Notes under the pieces: model-generated | Database searches by the model: none | Seen by the model: the letters and a program-made list of their open reading frames with translations, nothing else | Told to the model about the DNA's origin: nothing | Part shown: piece by piece, positions 62,326 through 64,000 of the stretch | Position numbering within the stretch: the stretch's first letter is position 1 | How the letters are laid out: each line of letters begins with the position of its first letter | NCBI RefSeq assembly: GCF_032401055.1 | Contig: NZ_CP135529.1 | Span: forward strand, 248,001-312,000 | From: Tardiphaga sp. 709 | GTDB taxonomy: Bacteria; Pseudomonadota; Alphaproteobacteria; Rhizobiales; Xanthobacteraceae | DNA: 64,000 nucleotides | Direction of reading: 5' to 3' | Translations under genes and position numbers: made by a program

Positions 62326-63696
62326 TTAGCCGACACCGAGCGCTTTGAGCTTGCGGTGCAAGGCGGAGCGCTCCATGCCGACGAATTCGGCGGTGCGCGA
62401 GATATTACCCGAGAAACGGCTGATCTGCGCAATCAGATAATCGCGCTCGAACACTTCGCGGGCTTCGCGCAGCGGCAGACCCATGATGTGCTCGCCATTA
62501 TTGCTGGTGGGCATCGACGGCACCATCGAACCGACATCCTGCGGCAGCATGTCGGCGGTGATGATCACTTCCGGCCCGCCGCCGGCGAGGATCATGACGC
62601 GTTCGACGTTGTTGCGAAGCTGGCGGATATTGCCGGGCCAGACGTGGGATTGCAGGACCGCCATGGCATCCTCGCCGATCTGCCGTTTCGGCAGGCCCGT
62701 CGCGATGGAGATCTGCTCCATGAAATATTCGATGAGCTCCGGAATATCCTCGCGGTGCTCGGACAGCGGCGGCACGCGGATCGGCACCACCGAGAGGCGA
62801 TGATAGAGATCCTCACGGAAACGACCCTCGGCGATTTCTTCTTCGAGATTGCGCGCGGTCGACGAAATGATGCGGACGTCGACATTGACCTTGGTGGTGC
62901 CCCCTGCCCGCATGAAAGTCTGATCGACCAGCACGCGCAAGATCTTGTTCTGGGTCTCGCGGGGCAGATCGCCGATCTCATCGATGAATAGCGTGCCACC
63001 ATGAGCCTCTTCCAGGGCTCCTGCCTTACGCGCCTGTTCGCCATTGGACTGTTCGATGCCGAACAGTTCGACTTCCATGCGCTCCGGCGTAATCGCAGCA
63101 GCGTTGATAACGACGAACGGTCCCGTGGAGCGGGCAGAGGCCGTGTGCAGCGTGCGCGCGGCGAGCTCCTTACCGGCGCCCGACGGGCCGACGATGAGAA
63201 TGCGGCTATTGGCCTTGGCGGCGCGATCGATGGTCTGGCGCAGCTGGTTCATGGCGGCGGAGCGCCCGGTCAGCGAATTGGCGACCGGCGCGAGTTGCTT
63301 CAGTTCCTTGACTTCGCGTTTCAGCCGCGATGTCTCGAGCGCGCGCGTCGCGACAAGGATCAGCCGGTCAGCCTTGAACGGCTTTTCGATGAAGTCATAG
63401 GCGCCACGCTTGATCGCCGCGACCGCGGTTTCGATATTGCCGTGGCCTGAGATCATCACCACAGGCAATTCGGGATTGTCGCGCTTGACCTGCTCGAGCA
63501 GTTGCAGGCCGTCGAGCTTGCTGCCCTGCAGCCAGATGTCCAGAAACACCATGTTGGGGCGGCGATTGGCGATTTCCGCGAGCGCGGAATCGCTGTCTCG
63601 TGCTGTGCGGGTGGTGAAGCCCTCATCGTCCAGAATGCCCGCAACAAGATCGCGAATATCGGCTTCGTCGTCGACGATCAGAATGTCATTTGCCAT
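62326..63696 (-). CDS. ntrX: Response regulator NtrX
   Basis: A 456-residue response regulator of the NtrC type. Receiver domain with phosphorylation site Asp53 (FLDIWLQ), Asp10/Asp11 and Lys105 (EKPFK). AAA+ domain: Walker A GPSGAGKE at 170-177, Walker B TLFIDEIGD near 235-243 and the R-finger region. The GAFTGA loop that contacts sigma-54 is replaced by LFGIEQSNGEQARKAG (211-226). A Fis-like HTH ends it (ISRTAEFVGMERSALHRKLK). It acts with NtrY in nitrogen and redox control. Confidence 0.96.
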   Translation of the reverse strand: MANDILIVDDEADIRDLVAGILDDEGFTTRTARDSDSALAEIANRRPNMVFLDIWLQGSKLDGLQLLEQVKRDNPELPVVMISGHGNIETAVAAIKRGAYDFIEKPFKADRLILVATRALETSRLKREVKELKQLAPVANSLTGRSAAMNQLRQTIDRAAKANSRILIVGPSGAGKELAARTLHTASARSTGPFVVINAAAITPERMEVELFGIEQSNGEQARKAGALEEAHGGTLFIDEIGDLPRETQNKILRVLVDQTFMRAGGTTKVNVDVRIISSTARNLEEEIAEGRFREDLYHRLSVVPIRVPPLSEHREDIPELIEYFMEQISIATGLPKRQIGEDAMAVLQSHVWPGNIRQLRNNVERVMILAGGGPEVIITADMLPQDVGSMVPSMPTSNNGEHIMGLPLREAREVFERDYLIAQISRFSGNISRTAEFVGMERSALHRKLKALGVG

Positions 63697-63728
63697 GGGT
63701 CAAAATATCCTGGTCACGTTTATTCTTG

Positions 63729-64000
63729 TCAGTTGCCGGTAGCAGTTTTGATCTTCGGTTCGTCATCAGGCGGGGCTTCCGGTTCACTCTTATCCGCGTC
63801 AGCCTTCTGACCGGAGATGGAAAACCGCAGTCGCATCCAGGCACCGCGCTGTCCTGGACGAACACTCGATGCGTCACCAAGTTCGATGCCTCCACCGTGA
63901 TCCTCGAGCACCTTGCCGACGATCGCGAGGCCGAGGCCAGTGCCCTTCTCGCGAGTCGTGACATAGGGTTCGAGCAAACGCGACCTGTTGACGGTCGGCA
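63729..64000 (-). CDS. ntrY: Sensor histidine kinase NtrY, 3' end only
   Basis: The C-terminal about 90 residues of a histidine kinase, cut by the window edge. The ATP-binding part is visible: [20 protein letters not shown] with the G2-box, then [17 protein letters not shown] and MRLRFSISG. The Asp/Glu/Lys-rich end ([20 protein letters not shown]) is short and disordered. It lies 32 bases upstream of ntrX; NtrY is the cognate membrane kinase of NtrX. Confidence 0.94.
   Translation of the reverse strand, partial: PTVNRSRLLEPYVTTREKGTGLGLAIVGKVLEDHGGGIELGDASSVRPGQRGAWMRLRFSISGQKADADKSEPEAPPDDEPKIKTATGN

Noticed and set aside
1-64000. Search for CRISPR arrays, prophage, insertion sequences or integrase genes
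   Set aside because: No regularly spaced direct repeats, transposase motifs or phage structural genes were seen. tRNA-Ser at 23.7 kb has no attachment-site duplication that I could see.

Overview
The window comes from a high-GC alphaproteobacterial chromosome, most likely Nitrobacteraceae (Bradyrhizobium, Rhodopseudomonas, Tardiphaga or Afipia type). The reasons are the ntrY-ntrX-dat-hfq-hflX block with mazG beside it at the right end, a circularly permuted two-piece tmRNA gene, a napEDABC operon with a FixK-type box, and palindromic intergenic repeats of a kind common in that family. Genus and species cannot be fixed from sequence reading alone. No phage, transposase, integrase, CRISPR array or rRNA was seen.

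Left third (1-27 kb). 1-4.7 kb is an ABC transporter with two flavoenzymes (SsuD-like monooxygenase and SfnC/DszC-like dehydrogenase) and a binding protein, which looks like organosulfur uptake and desulfurisation. An aliphatic amidase (amiE) follows, then the 5-oxoprolinase genes pxpBCA on the minus strand, an RraA-like aldolase, a manganese-cupin hydroxynitrile-lyase-like protein, and the divergent pair acdR/acdS (ACC deaminase). Next come a periplasmic PheC-like dehydratase, an amidase, a 2-hydroxyacid dehydrogenase and a stretch of small secreted, membrane and zinc-ribbon proteins (12.7-26.3 kb). That stretch also carries tRNA-Ser(UGA), the ssrA tmRNA gene and a lone Flp pilin gene.

Middle (26.6-46 kb). 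An RlpA-like lipoprotein precedes a tight housekeeping operon: D-Ala-D-Ala carboxypeptidase, tmk, holB, metG, a TatD DNase and a PhnP-like hydrolase. A minus-strand TRAP transporter (dctP plus a fused dctQM that reads as frameshifted) lies with an acyl-CoA synthetase and opposite an SDR. After an XRE regulator/epimerase divergent pair and a beta-lactamase-fold hydrolase comes a cobalt-type nitrile hydratase (nthAB) whose alpha subunit has a natural histidine-rich N terminus and which has no adjacent activator gene.

Right third (46-64 kb). A Crp/Fnr regulator faces away from napEDABC (periplasmic nitrate reductase). A catabolic cluster follows: two tandem TctC/Bug binding proteins, a D-2-hydroxyacid dehydrogenase and a FadR-type regulator on the minus strand, with an SDR and a DHDPS-family aldolase on the plus strand. 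The window ends with queC, mazG, hflX, hfq, dat, ntrX and the 3' end of ntrY.

Taken together, the accessory genes point to a soil or plant-associated bacterium that scavenges N and S from nitriles, amides, ACC, 5-oxoproline and sulfonates, imports organic acids, and can reduce nitrate in the periplasm. Two single-base frame disruptions (near 12872 and 38444-38453) are either real mutations or sequence errors.
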